Numbered from the stretch's first letter, positions 8,183-14,601 are shown. The stretch is DNA of 26,314 nt from DAOTMI01 sp964605545 (GCA_964605545.1 CAZSCX010000005.1:1-26314), one strand, 5' to 3'. Made by a program: numbers and translations. Notes: a model not told the origin generated them from the letters alone.

Positions 8183-9048
8183 AGCTCTTTCAATTTGATG
8201 CCTTTGCTTTCTTCTTTGGTATCGATTAGTTCAAGGTATTTTTCGGTGGTAGAAATTCTTTTGTGACCGGAAACCTGAGAAACGAGATCGATGGGGACGC
8301 CAGATTTAAGCTGGAAAACAATGAAGGTGTTTCTCAAATCATTGACTTTAATACCTTGCAAATCGGCTTTTTCAAAATAACGATTGAGTAAACTTCTGAT
8401 GTTTCTGGCAAGAAGAGTACGGCCGGATTTGGTAACAAAAACATTTTTTGACTTGGTTTCGTAACGACTATCGTTTAAATAGCGTTTGAGAGCAGTTTTA
8501 GCAGAGTTATTTAGAGGAACAATGCGTTCTTTGTGACTCTCATAGCTTTCGATTACGAGTTCGTTATCTTTGATGTTGTCTAATTTTAGATTTTCGATTT
8601 CTTTTATACGAAGACCAGCTTGAAGCATTAATTCAACAATGGCAGTAGCGCGAATATCATTGCGACAAGCGTCGCGAAGAGAACGATATTCTATCGGTTT
8701 TAAGACCTTAGGAAGATCATTCTCGTATTTAGGATGTTTTATGTCGCTTGAGGGATTACTTTTAACAACGCCCTCTGAAACAAGATAATTGAAGAAATTT
8801 TTTATGGAATTGAGCTTGCGGCTGACAGATTTGGCAGTGTAATTGTTTTTGCTTAAATCGTCTTTGAAACTGTCGATATGGGCTGGAGTGACAAGATTGA
8901 TATCGTTGATATGAAGCTGGGCTTCGAGGAAGTTGATAAGTTGATTGATATCTCCTTTGTAGGCTACAATAGTATTTGTTGACTTGCCTTTCTTGGATAG
9001 GGCAAGCGCAAAAGTATTGAGAGCATTAATTAACGTTACTTCAGCCAT
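8179..9048 (-). CDS. Tyrosine recombinase, XerC/XerD-like
   Basis: A 289-aa site-specific recombinase of the length usual for Xer proteins, which resolve chromosome dimers at dif sites. Residues 5-95 are the SAM-like DNA-binding domain. In the catalytic domain the first arginine is in QAGLRIKEI, the lysine in SHKERIVPL, the second arginine in NDLRNTF, the later histidine in SGHKRIS and the nucleophilic tyrosine in TTEKYLEL. The usual first histidine of the HxxR box is an asparagine here. It faces the FtsB-like gene, fitting a cell-cycle role, but a mobile-element integrase cannot be excluded. The start is set by a TATAAG box 5 nt upstream. Confidence 0.88.
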   Translation of the reverse strand: MAEVTLINALNTFALALSKKGKSTNTIVAYKGDINQLINFLEAQLHINDINLVTPAHIDSFKDDLSKNNYTAKSVSRKLNSIKNFFNYLVSEGVVKSNPSSDIKHPKYENDLPKVLKPIEYRSLRDACRNDIRATAIVELMLQAGLRIKEIENLKLDNIKDNELVIESYESHKERIVPLNNSAKTALKRYLNDSRYETKSKNVFVTKSGRTLLARNIRSLLNRYFEKADLQGIKVNDLRNTFIVFQLKSGVPIDLVSQVSGHKRISTTEKYLELIDTKEESKGIKLKEL

Positions 9049-9053
9049 TATGG

Positions 9054-9059
9054 CTTATA
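9054..9059 (-). promoter_or_regulatory. -10 box of the Xer-like recombinase gene
   Basis: TATAAG on the minus strand ends 5 nt before the ATG at 9048, predicting a transcript that begins at the start codon. Confidence 0.5.
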
Positions 9060-9075
9060 GTAACATATCTAAGGA

Positions 9076-9081
9076 TAAAAT
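9076..9081 (+). promoter_or_regulatory. -10 box of the FtsB-like gene
   Basis: TAAAAT on the plus strand lies 10 nt before the ATG at 9092, predicting a leader of about 4 nt. It supports that start over the earlier in-frame ATG at 9050. Confidence 0.5.
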
Positions 9082-9091
9082 TCAATCATTT

Positions 9092-9382
9092 ATGAGATTA
9101 ATCAAGTTTATAGGGTTAAACCTAATTTTGGCATATATTGGGATTGGAGCTTTGATAAACGTTATTAAGCAATATAATTTAATTAAACAGGCAAAAATAA
9201 AAAATGAACAAATAAGGGAAAAAATTATAAAGCTGGAAGAAGAAAACCACAAGTATAAGCTGATGATTGACTATGCGACAAGCAGTGCTTTTTTGGATCA
9301 ACAGGTACGGGATAAATTAGGTTTAGGTAAGCCTGGGGATGTGTGGATTAAGATAGGGACAACAGACTCATTTACTCGGTAA
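9092..9382 (+). CDS. FtsB/DivIC-like septum formation protein
   Basis: A 96-aa bitopic protein: a short N-terminus, one transmembrane helix (about 4-23), then a lysine/glutamate-rich coiled coil (about 30-62) and a C-terminal tail with VRDKLGLGKPGDVWIKI. That last stretch resembles the conserved end of FtsB/DivIC/FtsL-like proteins, often written ARE.LG...PGE. Such proteins bridge FtsQ and FtsL in the division machinery. The frame is open back to 8984, but that part lies inside the opposing recombinase gene; the ATG at 9050 is a possible alternative start. Confidence 0.75.
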   Translation: MRLIKFIGLNLILAYIGIGALINVIKQYNLIKQAKIKNEQIREKIIKLEEENHKYKLMIDYATSSAFLDQQVRDKLGLGKPGDVWIKIGTTDSFTR

Positions 9383-9393
9383 AAAATGTGTGT

Positions 9394-9399
9394 TAGAAT
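9394..9399 (+). promoter_or_regulatory. Promoter of tRNA-Met
   Basis: The -10 box is TAGAAT. A -35-like TTTACT lies at 9371-9376 with a 17-nt spacer, at the very end of the FtsB-like gene. Confidence 0.55.
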
Positions 9400-9418
9400 G
9401 CGTGAGTTATTCACATCA

Positions 9419-9488
9419 TGCGGGGTAGTGTACGGCTGCACGTGAGGCTCATAATCTCGCAGACTAGGTTCAACTCCTAGCCCCGCAA
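9419..9488 (+). tRNA. tRNA-Met(CAT), possibly the initiator, unusually short
   Basis: A 70-nt cloverleaf with acceptor TGCGGGG/CCCCGCA, D-arm GTGT/GCAC, a D-loop of only 6 nt (ACGGCT), anticodon loop CTCATAA (CAT), and T-arm CTAGG/CCTAG with loop TTCAACT. The acceptor closely resembles that of bacterial initiator tRNA, but the first pair is T-A instead of the C-A mismatch, and the anticodon stem lacks the three G-C pairs typical of initiators. The D-stem has T11-A24, which is elongator-like. CCA is not encoded. Confidence 0.8.
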
Positions 9489-9491
9489 CAA

Positions 9492-9528
9492 ACAAAGAGG
9501 CTCTCCTTAAACCGAGGGCTTTTTTGTT
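9492..9528. terminator. Intrinsic terminator, copy 1 of a duplicated 37-bp sequence
   Basis: AAAGAGGCTCTC and GAGGGCTTTTTT can pair over 12 bp, with three G-T pairs and an 8-nt loop, followed by more T on the plus strand. It directly follows tRNA-Met on the plus strand and the stop of the 690-aa gene on the minus strand, so it probably ends both. An identical copy is at 11643-11679. Confidence 0.8.
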
Positions 9529-9532
9529 GGAA

Positions 9533-11605
9533 TTATTTTTCAGGGAATTCTTCAAATTTCTTTTCCAGAGCCTTATATTCTTGATCGAGTTTAATGAGTG
9601 AGGCCGGTATTGTCTTGTTTGCCATCTCTTCAAGTTTTTCTTTTAGGTTTTTAAAGACCTCGTCGGGTTTTCCTGATCCATTTTGTTCTTTATATAAATT
9701 TGATATGCCACTACGATCATAGTTATCTGTCTTCGGAAAACGTATTTTAATTATTTTTTCAAAGATTTTGTTTCGTGTTTCTTCTATATTCTGAATTTGT
9801 TCAGTTAATTTTTCTCTTTTTTCTTCCAATTCATCTAATTCTTTTTGCCATTTTCCCTTGATAAACCTTGGTTCGTTGGATTTTTTTTCACTAATCTGAT
9901 TAGAAATATTGTCTTGTTCATCTTGTTTACTTTTTAGGGCATTATCTATTGTTTTTTTATCTTGTTCATATGATAAAACCTTGATGTTTCCATTTTCTAC
10001 AATGATATCCTCTTGCCCAATCATACCTTCTAGCTCGACCAATTGTCCCATTACCTCAACTGCAATACGATTGTCTTCAATTGATCGTCTCGCTGCTTCT
10101 CCGACATCACCAGAAAAGTGTTGGGCTTCTTTTTCTTTATCAAGTTCTCTTGTTTTTTGCTCTAGATCAATCTTGATATCAATTAAACTCATGAGTTTTT
10201 CTTTTTGATTATTTCGGAGTGATTCGTTTTGATTAATTGAATCAAACGCCTCTTGGTATGATTGAAATTTTTCTAATAGGTTTTTTGCCTGAGGAGATTG
10301 TAGACTTCCTTTTAATTCCCGTTGTAAATCGTGAGATTCCTCATAATGTGAGGGATCAGCAGCACTAATTATGCCTTCTTCGTCAATCATAAAATTGTAA
10401 ACATCTTCTTTTGTTTTTAGATTTTGGATAGTATCATGAAGTTTATCGATTGATTCTATTCTGGAATTTACATATTTTATTAAAACATTAAAATCGATTT
10501 TTGGAGGATATTCATTTCTATCCATATTTGTATTAATAAATGATTTTGATCTGGCTAAGGTAAAAACATTTTCGAAATTTCCAGAGAAGTTGCTGAGATA
10601 ATGCTTGGTATCTATTGTATGGATTCCGTTTTTTCTTAATTCTGAGCCTTTGATCTCGAACATCATTTGAACATGTTTTGATAAACGCCCAAACTCCTCT
10701 ATTAAACGACGAGCCTCTTCTTTTTTTTGGGGATTAATTGATTCCAATATGCTTTTTAATTCTTGATCCGACTCAATAGTCTTTTTTTCTCTTTTGGCAA
10801 TAAAATCGCTGGCTTTTTTCTCATATACCTTCATAATGACACTTTTGACAATTTCAGAACCAAATTTGTTTTCCAACAAGGCTAAATTTTTGGGCAATAA
10901 ATCAGCACGACGAATTTCTTCTTTGGTAAATGATGTTAATTTAGGTAAGTCGTTTTCAATTCTACTGGAAAGTATTTCTATTACTTCATCCCTTCCTTCG
11001 GGTGTTTTTGATTTTTCAATTAAAATATCCTCTTTGACAATTTCTTTTTTTTCTTTCAAGGCTTTGACCGTCAAATCATAGGAAAAATTATTCGGATCAA
11101 TTTCGACACCTAATTCTTTCAGTTTTTCCTGTAAATTTTTATCATCAATTTCGACTAACTCCTTGGCATCGGTTTTGGCTTTTTTATAGGCAATAACTTC
11201 TTCGGTGGTAGTAAATTCCGGATTATCGATTAATTGTTCTGTGGTCTCAATACCCATTTCCGTCAAAAGTGATTTATTTTTGTTTGTGAGTGTTTGAATT
11301 TTTGAGGATTCATCCTTAAATTGTTGTTCGATGTTTTTGGCATAATTTTTTATGCCATTATCCTTGACTACTTTTTCGTCATTAGATTGCTGTGTGTGTT
11401 CTTCAATAGCACCAATTACCAAATCGATTTGAAAAGCATTTTTTTGAAGATCTTTGATTTGATTACGAATTGGAGTAAGGGATTCATCTTCGGCATTTTT
11501 TTGATTGGTTTCCTTTTGTTGTTTTATCGCGGCTAGTTTGTCAGCAAGTGAAATCTTGTCTGTAGGTGTGGACGATGGATTGTCGTGACCAGTACTTATT
11601 CCCAT
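9533..11605 (-). CDS. Large coiled-coil protein of unknown function
   Basis: I recognise no family. The 690-aa protein is very rich in Glu, Lys, Gln and Asn, with long stretches of predicted coiled coil (about residues 15-60, 80-200, 400-500 and 560-690). It has no signal peptide, transmembrane helix or P-loop, so it is probably cytoplasmic and fibrous or scaffold-like. The N-terminus (MGISTGHDNPSSTPTDK) looks disordered. It is not an SMC protein, as neither ATPase head is present. It is a single-gene unit with its own CATAAT box 8 nt upstream of the ATG and a terminator right after the stop. Its composition and the matching terminator behind the 117-aa gene suggest that both belong to an accessory segment. 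Confidence 0.8.
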   Translation of the reverse strand: MGISTGHDNPSSTPTDKISLADKLAAIKQQKETNQKNAEDESLTPIRNQIKDLQKNAFQIDLVIGAIEEHTQQSNDEKVVKDNGIKNYAKNIEQQFKDESSKIQTLTNKNKSLLTEMGIETTEQLIDNPEFTTTEEVIAYKKAKTDAKELVEIDDKNLQEKLKELGVEIDPNNFSYDLTVKALKEKKEIVKEDILIEKSKTPEGRDEVIEILSSRIENDLPKLTSFTKEEIRRADLLPKNLALLENKFGSEIVKSVIMKVYEKKASDFIAKREKKTIESDQELKSILESINPQKKEEARRLIEEFGRLSKHVQMMFEIKGSELRKNGIHTIDTKHYLSNFSGNFENVFTLARSKSFINTNMDRNEYPPKIDFNVLIKYVNSRIESIDKLHDTIQNLKTKEDVYNFMIDEEGIISAADPSHYEESHDLQRELKGSLQSPQAKNLLEKFQSYQEAFDSINQNESLRNNQKEKLMSLIDIKIDLEQKTRELDKEKEAQHFSGDVGEAARRSIEDNRIAVEVMGQLVELEGMIGQEDIIVENGNIKVLSYEQDKKTIDNALKSKQDEQDNISNQISEKKSNEPRFIKGKWQKELDELEEKREKLTEQIQNIEETRNKIFEKIIKIRFPKTDNYDRSGISNLYKEQNGSGKPDEVFKNLKEKLEEMANKTIPASLIKLDQEYKALEKKFEEFPEK

Positions 11606-11613
11606 TTGTATAG

Positions 11614-11619
11614 ATTATG
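11614..11619 (-). promoter_or_regulatory. -10 box of the coiled-coil gene
   Basis: CATAAT on the minus strand lies 8 nt before the ATG at 11605, again predicting an almost leaderless transcript. Confidence 0.45.
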
Positions 11620-11642
11620 ACAGAATTTAAATTGAATTCAAG

Positions 11643-11679
11643 ACAAAGAGGCTCTCCTTAAACCGAGGGCTTTTTTGTT
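11643..11679. terminator. Intrinsic terminator, copy 2 of a duplicated 37-bp sequence
   Basis: Identical over 37 bp to the element at 9492-9528, then one mismatch and five more identical bases. It lies just after the stop of the 117-aa gene, in the same place relative to its gene as copy 1. Confidence 0.75.
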
Positions 11680-11687
11680 AGAATTGA

Positions 11688-12041
11688 TTAGAGTTTGTTT
11701 AGGGCTTCTTTTACAATATTGTTTACAGGAATTATCATCGTTACTTCCCCGTTTCTGTTTGGATCAAGTGATCTGATAATACCTTGTTCGCCGTTAATTT
11801 CCAATATTGATTTATTTTTAGGTAAGATTGATTCATGATTGGGGTCTATATCTGGAGAAACAACTTGGGCTAATAGTTTTTCACCTTCTTTAGTTATAAG
11901 TAATCTTCGATTGAATTCTTCATCAGGACTTGAGCCATCGGGGTGTTGTTCAAGAAAATTAATAAGAATACCCCCTGGAGCTGGTTGTAAACTTTTAAAT
12001 TCGGGCATAGAAAAATTTGGTTGATAAAGATTTTCTGACAT
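11688..12041 (-). CDS. Small soluble protein of unknown function
   Basis: I do not recognise the 117-aa product. The first 20 residues are proline-rich. The rest alternates short beta-like stretches (RRLLITKEGEKLLAQVV, EVTMIIPVNNIVKEAL) with turns, suggesting a small beta-rich domain. There is no signal peptide or membrane segment. It lies just upstream of the coiled-coil gene, on the same strand but with its own promoter and terminator. Confidence 0.65.
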   Translation of the reverse strand: MSENLYQPNFSMPEFKSLQPAPGGILINFLEQHPDGSSPDEEFNRRLLITKEGEKLLAQVVSPDIDPNHESILPKNKSILEINGEQGIIRSLDPNRNGEVTMIIPVNNIVKEALNKL

Positions 12042-12047
12042 ACGTTA

Positions 12048-12053
12048 AGTTTA
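12048..12053 (-). promoter_or_regulatory. -10 box of the 117-aa gene
   Basis: TAAACT on the minus strand, 6 nt before the ATG at 12041. The same hexamer at nearly the same distance precedes the RNase HI gene. Confidence 0.45.
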
Positions 12054-12089
12054 GAAAATAATAATTAATGCAAGTGTAGCATATTTGAG

Positions 12090-12150
12090 TGGGCAAACTA
12101 GGATTAGAACCTAGGACCTCTCCGACATAATGTCGGAGTGCTCTAACTAA
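12090..12150 (-). pseudogene. tRNA fragment, 3' part (no 5' acceptor strand)
   Basis: On the minus strand it starts inside a D-arm (GTTAGAGC) and continues through an anticodon arm with stem CTCCG/CGGAG, a good T-arm (CTAGG, loop TTCTAAT, CCTAG) and a 3' acceptor strand TTTGCCC plus A. The 5' acceptor strand and first half of the D-arm are missing, replaced by the end of the GIY-YIG gene. The anticodon loop would be 9 nt (ACATTATGT) and palindromic, so no normal anticodon can be read. Confidence 0.8.
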
Positions 12151-12415
12151 TTTTGATGGTACATTGTTTATTGTTAATTATTTTTTCAATAATTATTTTA
12201 GATTTCATTTGTTTGAGTCTTCTTTCGACTTTTCTTGCTAAGGTAATAGTCACATATTCTTGTGTAAATTTTAATATCCAAGGGGTTAAATATTTTGTTG
12301 CTTTTACTTTTTTTAAATTATGAAATTCTGTTAGTCTGCGTTCAGGATTTGTTGAACTTCCAATATAATATCTTAGATTTTTTGTGCTTTGTATTATATA
12401 AACATAGCCTTTCAT
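12143..12415 (-). CDS. Small free-standing GIY-YIG nuclease
   Basis: A 90-aa single-domain protein of the UPF0213/YhbQ type. The GIY half is GYVYII (3-8) and the YIG half YYIGSS (16-21). The conserved arginine is R26 (PERRL), with H32 after it, and the metal-binding glutamate is E64 (KVERRLKQ), so the active site looks complete. Family members cut DNA; the role of these small ones is unclear, and they are frequent in CPR genomes. The ATG follows the encoded CCA of tRNA-Ile with no gap, and the stop codon (TAG at 12143-12145) lies in the D-arm of the tRNA fragment downstream. The mRNA is therefore probably made as a tRNA-mRNA precursor. The context suggests insertion into a tRNA cluster. Confidence 0.88.
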   Translation of the reverse strand: MKGYVYIIQSTKNLRYYIGSSTNPERRLTEFHNLKKVKATKYLTPWILKFTQEYVTITLARKVERRLKQMKSKIIIEKIINNKQCTIKIS

Positions 12416-12418
12416 TGG

Positions 12419-12492
12419 TGGATGTGCCAGGACTCGAACCTGGGACCCTCGATGTATAAGATCGATGCTCTAACCAACTGAGCTACACATCC
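12419..12492 (-). tRNA. tRNA-Ile(TAT), with encoded CCA
   Basis: A 74-nt cloverleaf: acceptor GGATGTG/CACATCC, D-arm GCTC/GAGC with loop AGTTGGTTA, anticodon stem TCGAT/ATCGA with loop CTTATAC giving TAT, T-arm CCAGG/CCTGG with loop TTCGAGT, discriminator A. CCA follows at 12416-12418; none of the other three intact tRNAs here encodes CCA. It would read AUA, a job usually done in bacteria by a lysidine-modified CAU tRNA. Confidence 0.88.
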
Positions 12493-12516
12493 AAATTTTT
12501 AAATAGCTGTTATAGC

Positions 12517-12577
12517 TAAGAAGATAGGACCCCTCCGACATGTGTCGGAGTGCTCTAACCAACTGAGCTACACATCC
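12517..12577 (-). pseudogene. tRNA fragment, 5' part (no T-arm or 3' acceptor)
   Basis: Its first 28 nt (GGATGTG acceptor strand, full D-arm, then A) are identical to the 5' part of tRNA-Ile(TAT), including the A/T-rich bases in front. From the anticodon arm it instead follows the fragment at 12090-12150: stem CTCCG/CGGAG and then GGTCCTA. The loop is a palindromic ACACATGT of 8 nt. No T-arm or pairing acceptor strand follows. It is a chimera of the two neighbouring tRNA types. Confidence 0.8.
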
Positions 12578-12587
12578 AAATTTTTTG

Positions 12588-12661
12588 TAGCAGGAGCGGG
12601 AATCGAACCCGCGACCTTAGCGTTATGAATGCTACGCTCTAACCATCTGAGCTATCCTGCT
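12588..12661 (-). tRNA. tRNA-Met(CAT)
   Basis: A 74-nt cloverleaf: acceptor AGCAGGA/TCCTGCT, D-arm GCTC/GAGC, anticodon loop TTCATAA (CAT), T-arm GCGGG/CCCGC with loop TTCGATT, discriminator A, no encoded CCA. Probably the elongator tRNA-Met; a lysidine-modified tRNA-Ile(CAT) is possible but less needed, since tRNA-Ile(TAT) follows. First tRNA of the array. Confidence 0.93.
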
Positions 12662-12675
12662 ATAAAATACTCCTT

Positions 12676-12681
12676 ATTATA
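12676..12681 (-). promoter_or_regulatory. -10 box of the tRNA array
   Basis: A perfect TATAAT on the minus strand, 14 nt upstream of the tRNA-Met 5' end. It probably drives tRNA-Met, the 5' fragment, tRNA-Ile and the GIY-YIG gene as one transcript. Confidence 0.6.
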
Positions 12682-12706
12682 GCAAAAATATTAGAATTTT
12701 AGCTTG

Positions 12707-13516
12707 TTATTTTTTCCCAAACAAAAAAGCTTCTTGGTTAGATTGTTGTATATTTCGGGCAAATAAAATATAACCATCGTCACTTGATAATATTTTTTGA
12801 TCACCGTCAATTCCAATTAATTGGTCTTTCTTGATTTTTTCAAAATCATCGAATAACTTTGATAATTTAAAATTAGTTTTTGACAGATATAAACGATTCA
12901 TATTTATAAAAGATTGTTTTTGGGGAATCAAATCAGTAGTAAGATGTCCCCTAATTTTTAAAAAAGCAATAATACAATCAAAAGCAACTTTGATAGATTT
13001 AGAATCATTAAAATAACCACATTCAATACAAATTCCAACTTTACCAATTTTGTTCATATAATAGTCTGTTCCACCTGGCTCAATATTATCAAAACCAGAA
13101 ACGATAAGTTTTATTGGTAAATATTTAACTATTTCTCTGGCGTTGGCTTCACAAATAATAAATGGCCTGCTTTTTGGTGTTGAGCTGGCATGAATATCAA
13201 GAAGTACTTCACCTTTATTGAAATACTTTTTTAAGATTTGAGCTCGTTTATATTCGTAACTTTCTTTTTCTTTTTGAGACAAAAGATTGTCATCTTTAAA
13301 CATTCTGTTTAAATTTGCCTCTACGAATCGAACATTTGATTTTATGGCAGCTGGATTTCCATAAACAAATAAAATGCATCCTTTCTTAATTGAAAGAGTC
13401 GGTAAAATTTTTTTGAATACTTCTATTCCACATGTTTCGTCTCCGTGAACACCAGCAACAATGATACTAGTTGGTCCATTTTCTTTTCCCTTGATTTCGA
13501 TAAAATCTTTGGGCAT
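12707..13516 (-). CDS. M14-family zinc hydrolase (succinylglutamate desuccinylase/aspartoacylase-like)
   Basis: A 269-aa metal-dependent amidohydrolase. Zinc ligands are H24 and E27 in GVHGDE and H109 in LLDIHAS; E165 in GICIECGYF fits the catalytic glutamate. NLNR (68-71) is the substrate-binding asparagine-arginine pair of this family. After about residue 200 comes a divergent, probably beta-rich C-terminal part. It would remove an acyl group from an amino acid or cut a peptide amide; the substrate is unknown. It starts 5 nt after the trpS stop with no Shine-Dalgarno sequence, so it is co-transcribed with trpS, although the functional link is not obvious. Confidence 0.82.
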   Translation of the reverse strand: MPKDFIEIKGKENGPTSIIVAGVHGDETCGIEVFKKILPTLSIKKGCILFVYGNPAAIKSNVRFVEANLNRMFKDDNLLSQKEKESYEYKRAQILKKYFNKGEVLLDIHASSTPKSRPFIICEANAREIVKYLPIKLIVSGFDNIEPGGTDYYMNKIGKVGICIECGYFNDSKSIKVAFDCIIAFLKIRGHLTTDLIPQKQSFINMNRLYLSKTNFKLSKLFDDFEKIKKDQLIGIDGDQKILSSDDGYILFARNIQQSNQEAFLFGKK

Positions 13517-13521
13517 ATCTT

Positions 13522-14523
13522 TTAAAATCCCATAGCCTTGAGAACTTCATTTAGCGTCTCTTGAGCAATAGCGGCGGCGGCGACAGAACCTTTTTTGACT
13601 ATTTCGTCTATTAATTGTGGTTGTTTTTCATATTGTTGGCGCAAGGTACGAATAGGATCTAAAAATTTATTGATGGCAAGAGCTAATTTTTCTTTGACCT
13701 CGACATCCCCCACTGTCCCTTTTTGGTAGCGATCTTTTAAATCGGCAACTTCATTTTTGTTGTCATTGAACAAATCGTGATAAATAAAAACAGGATTACC
13801 TTGAACCTTGCCGGGATCGGTGGCCTTGATACGATTAGGATCGGTGTACATAGACCGGACTTTTTTGTTGACAGTTTCTTGGTCATCAGACAAATAAATA
13901 CAATTATCAAGTGATTTGCTCATTTTTGATTGGCCGTCAAGTCCAACCAAGGTACCGGTTTGGCCGATTAAATCTTTTGGCTCGGGAAAAACCTGACCAT
14001 AAAGTTTATTAAAATCTCTGGCGATTTCGCGCGATAATTCAACATGACTTTGCTGATCTTTACCAACCGGAACTAAGGATGCCTTGACCATCAAAATATC
14101 GGCGGCTTGAAGAATGGGATAGGAAAGTAGACCAAGAGATGGTTTTTCGATGTGAAGATCTCTCATAACGTCTTTGAGAGAAGGAATGCGTTGGGCTCGG
14201 GGAACAGAAACAAGCATCTGAAAAATAGCCGAAAGATAGGTAACTTGAGGAACTTGGGATTGTTGATAGATAATTGTTTTTTCGGGATTAATACCAACAG
14301 ATAAATAATCAAGAACTATGTCGTGGATATTGGCCTTAATTTTGGATATTTTTTCTTTGCTAGGATCGGTAGTAAGCATGTGAAGATCGGCCAAAATCAA
14401 AAACATTTCATAATCGTTTTGATATTTGACGCGATTTTGAAGGGAACCAACCAAATGACCTAAATGAAGTTTGCCGGTTGGTCTATCCCCCGTTAAAATT
14501 CGAGGTTTTGCAATTTTGTTCAT
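13522..14523 (-). CDS. trpS: Tryptophanyl-tRNA synthetase
   Basis: Charges tRNA-Trp; 333 aa, the usual length for this class Ic enzyme. The HIGH motif is HLGH (20-23) after GDRPTGKL, and the KMSKS motif is exact at 200-204 (DGQSKMSKSLDN). GDRPTG is a TrpRS hallmark, as is the VPVGKDQQSHVELSREIA stretch (151-168). A TATTAT box lies 6 nt before the ATG on the minus strand, so the transcript should be leaderless. The gene is followed in the same transcript by the M14 hydrolase. Confidence 0.97.
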   Translation of the reverse strand: MNKIAKPRILTGDRPTGKLHLGHLVGSLQNRVKYQNDYEMFLILADLHMLTTDPSKEKISKIKANIHDIVLDYLSVGINPEKTIIYQQSQVPQVTYLSAIFQMLVSVPRAQRIPSLKDVMRDLHIEKPSLGLLSYPILQAADILMVKASLVPVGKDQQSHVELSREIARDFNKLYGQVFPEPKDLIGQTGTLVGLDGQSKMSKSLDNCIYLSDDQETVNKKVRSMYTDPNRIKATDPGKVQGNPVFIYHDLFNDNKNEVADLKDRYQKGTVGDVEVKEKLALAINKFLDPIRTLRQQYEKQPQLIDEIVKKGSVAAAAIAQETLNEVLKAMGF

Positions 14524-14528
14524 AGTGA

Positions 14529-14535
14529 TATAATA
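14529..14535. promoter_or_regulatory. Divergent -10 boxes for trpS and rplY
   Basis: The minus strand reads TATTAT (14530-14535), 6 nt before the trpS ATG. The plus strand reads TATAAT (14529-14534) for rplY, which then has a leader of about 60 nt. The two boxes overlap almost completely. Confidence 0.55.
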
Positions 14536-14552
14536 CCATCTAGTTTATAAGA

Positions 14553-14589
14553 GCCCAAGACAGGTAGTTGAAAGACGAAGGGTCAGGGC
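14553..14589 (+). promoter_or_regulatory. Structured 5' leader of rplY
   Basis: GCCC-AA-GAC (14553-14561) can pair with GTC-A-GGGC (14582-14589), giving a 7-bp interrupted stem. The loop holds GGTAGTTG and GAAAGACG. It ends 12 nt before the ATG and is the only sizeable leader in the window. A role in L25 autoregulation is an inference. Confidence 0.4.
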
Positions 14590-14601
14590 AAAAAATTAAA
14601 A

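Noticed and set aside
9419..12150. attL/attR sites of an integrated element
   Set aside because: The T-arm likeness between tRNA-Met and the 3' fragment is in opposite orientation and is only general tRNA similarity. The 37-bp repeats fold as terminators and need no att explanation.
12090..12577. A split or intron-containing tRNA with the nuclease gene as intron
   Set aside because: The 5' fragment's GGATGTG does not pair with the 3' fragment's TTTGCCC, so the two cannot form one acceptor stem.
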